A model generated the notes under the pieces. The model was not told the DNA's origin. It did no database searches and worked only from the letters and a program-made list of their open reading frames with translations. The position numbers and the translations under genes were made by a program. A stretch of 5,032 bases of DNA from an uncultured Flammeovirgaceae bacterium. GTDB taxonomy: Bacteria; Bacteroidota; Bacteroidia; Cytophagales; Cyclobacteriaceae. How positions within the stretch are numbered: the first letter of the stretch is position 1; each line of letters opens with the position of its first letter. The stretch covers positions 1-5,032 of the forward strand of contig CAMPJM010000352.1 in the NCBI GenBank assembly GCA_946886805.1. The letters are read 5' to 3'. Below, piece by piece: positions 3,612 through 5,032 of the stretch.

Positions 3612-5032
3612 ATGAATAAAGACAGTAAACCACTAGATAATAACATAGAAGAACAGCGATTAAAGCAGTCAAGCGATAATAGGAAGTGGAAAAAGTGGGG
3701 ACCTTTTTTGGCAGACAGGCAATGGGGGACGGTACGAGAGGACTATAGCTCGGACGGCAATGCCTGGGATTTTGTATCCCACGATCAGGCCCGGAGCAAT
3801 GCCTACCGGTGGGGTGAGGAAGGTATAGCAGGTTTTTGTGATCAACATCAGGTTTTATGTTTAGCGCCTGCTTTCTGGAATGGCAAGGATCCTATTTTAA
3901 AAGAGAGACTTTTCGGTCTTACCAATGAGCAAGGAAATCATGGAGAAGATGTAAAGGAATTGTATTATCACCTGGACTCGTCACCAACACACTCTTATTG
4001 CAAGTTTCTTTATAAATATCCTCAAAAAGCGTTTCCATATCAGGAGCTGTTAGAAAAGAACCAAATAGGAAGAGACAAGCCCGAAGTAGAATTGCTAGAT
4101 ACCGGAGTTTTTAATGAGAATCGTTATTTTGACTGCTTTATAGAATATGCGAAGGCGGGTATGAATGATATTTTGATGAAGATCACCATTTGCAACCGTG
4201 GACCTGAAGCAGCAGATATTCATGTGCTACCGCATTTATGGTTTCGCAACTATTGGAAGCATAATTCGCGGTATGCACGTCCTCAATTATCCCAACATTC
4301 TGAAAACTGCATTAAGTCCAGTTCAAAGAGAAATGGTTTGTTCTACTTATATCATGAAAAGGGAGAACAATTGTTTTGTGAAAACGAAACTAACAATGAA
4401 AAAATCTACAATTATCCCAGCGAATACCTGTATAAAAAAGATGGGATTAACAACCATGTAGTTGAATATTTAAAAAGTTCAAAACCAACCGTAAATCCTG
4501 AAATGTTTGGGACCAAAGCGGCTGTTTGGCTTCGGGAAAGCATTCCTGCGGGAGAAGAAAGAAGTTTTAGGATTAGGCTGAGCAGAAACAGAATTCAGGA
4601 ACCCTGGTCGGAGTTCGATTCTGTCCTTGAGCAGCGCAAGCAGGAATGCGATGAATATTATGAAAGCATTTCCTCAAAAGGCTTAGATACCTCTCAAAAA
4701 AAGCTTTTAAAAAATGCCATGAGTGGGCTTTTATGGACCAAGCAATTCTATTATTTTGATGTTTACAAATGGTTAAATGGCGAGCCGGGCGATTATACGC
4801 CGCCGCATCGTGATAATAGGAGAAATTCCAATTGGCAACATCTTACCAATCGCAATATTATATCTATGCCAGATAAGTGGGAATATCCCTGGTATGCTGC
4901 CTGGGACCTTGCTTTTCATGCTACTACTTTCGCTTATATTGATCCGGACTTTGCGAAACGCCAGTTGCTAATAATGCTTCGTGAAAATTATATGCACCCC
5001 AATGGGCAAATTCCTGCTTATGAATGGAATTT
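3612..5032 (+). CDS. GH63 / MGH1-type glycoside hydrolase, cytoplasmic (3' partial)
   Basis: The frame is open from ATG3612 to the window end, 473 codons, about half of the roughly 870-900 residues I recall for bacterial relatives. It is the first start codon after an in-frame TAG at 3492-3494. The N-terminus is hydrophilic with no signal peptide. 'GPFLADRQWGTVREDYS' (30-46) and 'AWDF...RWGEEGIAGFCD' mark the N-terminal beta domain of bacterial GH63-like glucosidases. 'LLDTGVFNENRYFD' continues it. From about residue 350 the helical (alpha/alpha)6 domain begins, with 'LLWTKQFYYFDVYKWLNGEP' and 'KWEYPWYAAWDLAFHA'. D432 in 'AAWD' is the likely general acid. The general base glutamate should lie beyond the window. 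The family inverts alpha-glycosidic bonds and includes glucosidases and mannosylglycerate or glucosylglycerate hydrolases. The substrate here is unknown. No operon partner is seen upstream. Confidence 0.9.
   Translation, partial: MNKDSKPLDNNIEEQRLKQSSDNRKWKKWGPFLADRQWGTVREDYSSDGNAWDFVSHDQARSNAYRWGEEGIAGFCDQHQVLCLAPAFWNGKDPILKERLFGLTNEQGNHGEDVKELYYHLDSSPTHSYCKFLYKYPQKAFPYQELLEKNQIGRDKPEVELLDTGVFNENRYFDCFIEYAKAGMNDILMKITICNRGPEAADIHVLPHLWFRNYWKHNSRYARPQLSQHSENCIKSSSKRNGLFYLYHEKGEQLFCENETNNEKIYNYPSEYLYKKDGINNHVVEYLKSSKPTVNPEMFGTKAAVWLRESIPAGEERSFRIRLSRNRIQEPWSEFDSVLEQRKQECDEYYESISSKGLDTSQKKLLKNAMSGLLWTKQFYYFDVYKWLNGEPGDYTPPHRDNRRNSNWQHLTNRNIISMPDKWEYPWYAAWDLAFHATTFAYIDPDFAKRQLLIMLRENYMHPNGQIPAYEWN

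Noticed and set aside
4198..4461. 87-codon plus-strand frame
   Set aside because: It is a shadow in another frame of the GH63 coding sequence, which is continuous and strongly family-like here.
4777..4971. 64-codon hydrophobic plus-strand frame
   Set aside because: It is a shadow of the GH63 catalytic-domain coding sequence.

Overview
The window looks like a chromosomal piece of a low-to-moderate G+C Bacteroidetes genome, most likely a flavobacterium-like or cytophaga-like organism. Three things suggest this. The genes lack clear Shine-Dalgarno sequences. The first gene has the Bacteroidetes-style coiled coil followed by an 'EYAFINSH-LRAPL-RILGL' phosphoacceptor helix. The middle of the window carries an ECF sigma factor followed by a small two-helix membrane protein, with a three-helix small membrane protein facing away from it. 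This assignment rests on protein style only; no database was searched.

Layout. (1) 2-1366, plus strand: the 3' part of a membrane sensor (transmembrane helices, GAF domain, coiled coil, histidine phosphoacceptor helix) that stops before any ATPase domain. (2) 1430-1783, minus strand: a 117-residue protein with three predicted membrane helices, resembling the DUF6249 type, convergent with gene 1. (3) 1784-1890: a divergent intergenic region. (4) 1891-2451, plus strand: a complete 186-residue ECF sigma factor. (5) 2478-2568: a palindromic, MITE-like element inserted between the sigma factor and its downstream partner. (6) 2591-3031, plus strand: a 146-residue two-helix membrane protein, probably the anti-sigma factor, whose last 13 or so codons lie inside repeat sequence. 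(7) About 3005-3540: a gene-free island clearly richer in G+C than its surroundings. It holds two copies of a 47-nt repeat, each preceded by a G+C-rich hairpin, plus three further stem-loops. (8) 3612 to the window end, plus strand: the N-terminal half of a cytoplasmic GH63/MGH1-type glycoside hydrolase.

Functional reading. The centre of the window is probably a membrane-signal regulatory module: an ECF sigma factor held by the small membrane protein encoded just after it, with the divergent membrane protein as a possible third component. Gene 1 is an independent sensor that needs another protein to phosphorylate it. The GH63 enzyme probably acts on an alpha-linked cytoplasmic sugar and is separated from the regulatory genes by the repeat island. 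The most unusual content is non-coding: two unrelated-looking repeat types have landed in or against the sigma/anti-sigma operon, and one of them supplies the end of the putative anti-sigma reading frame.
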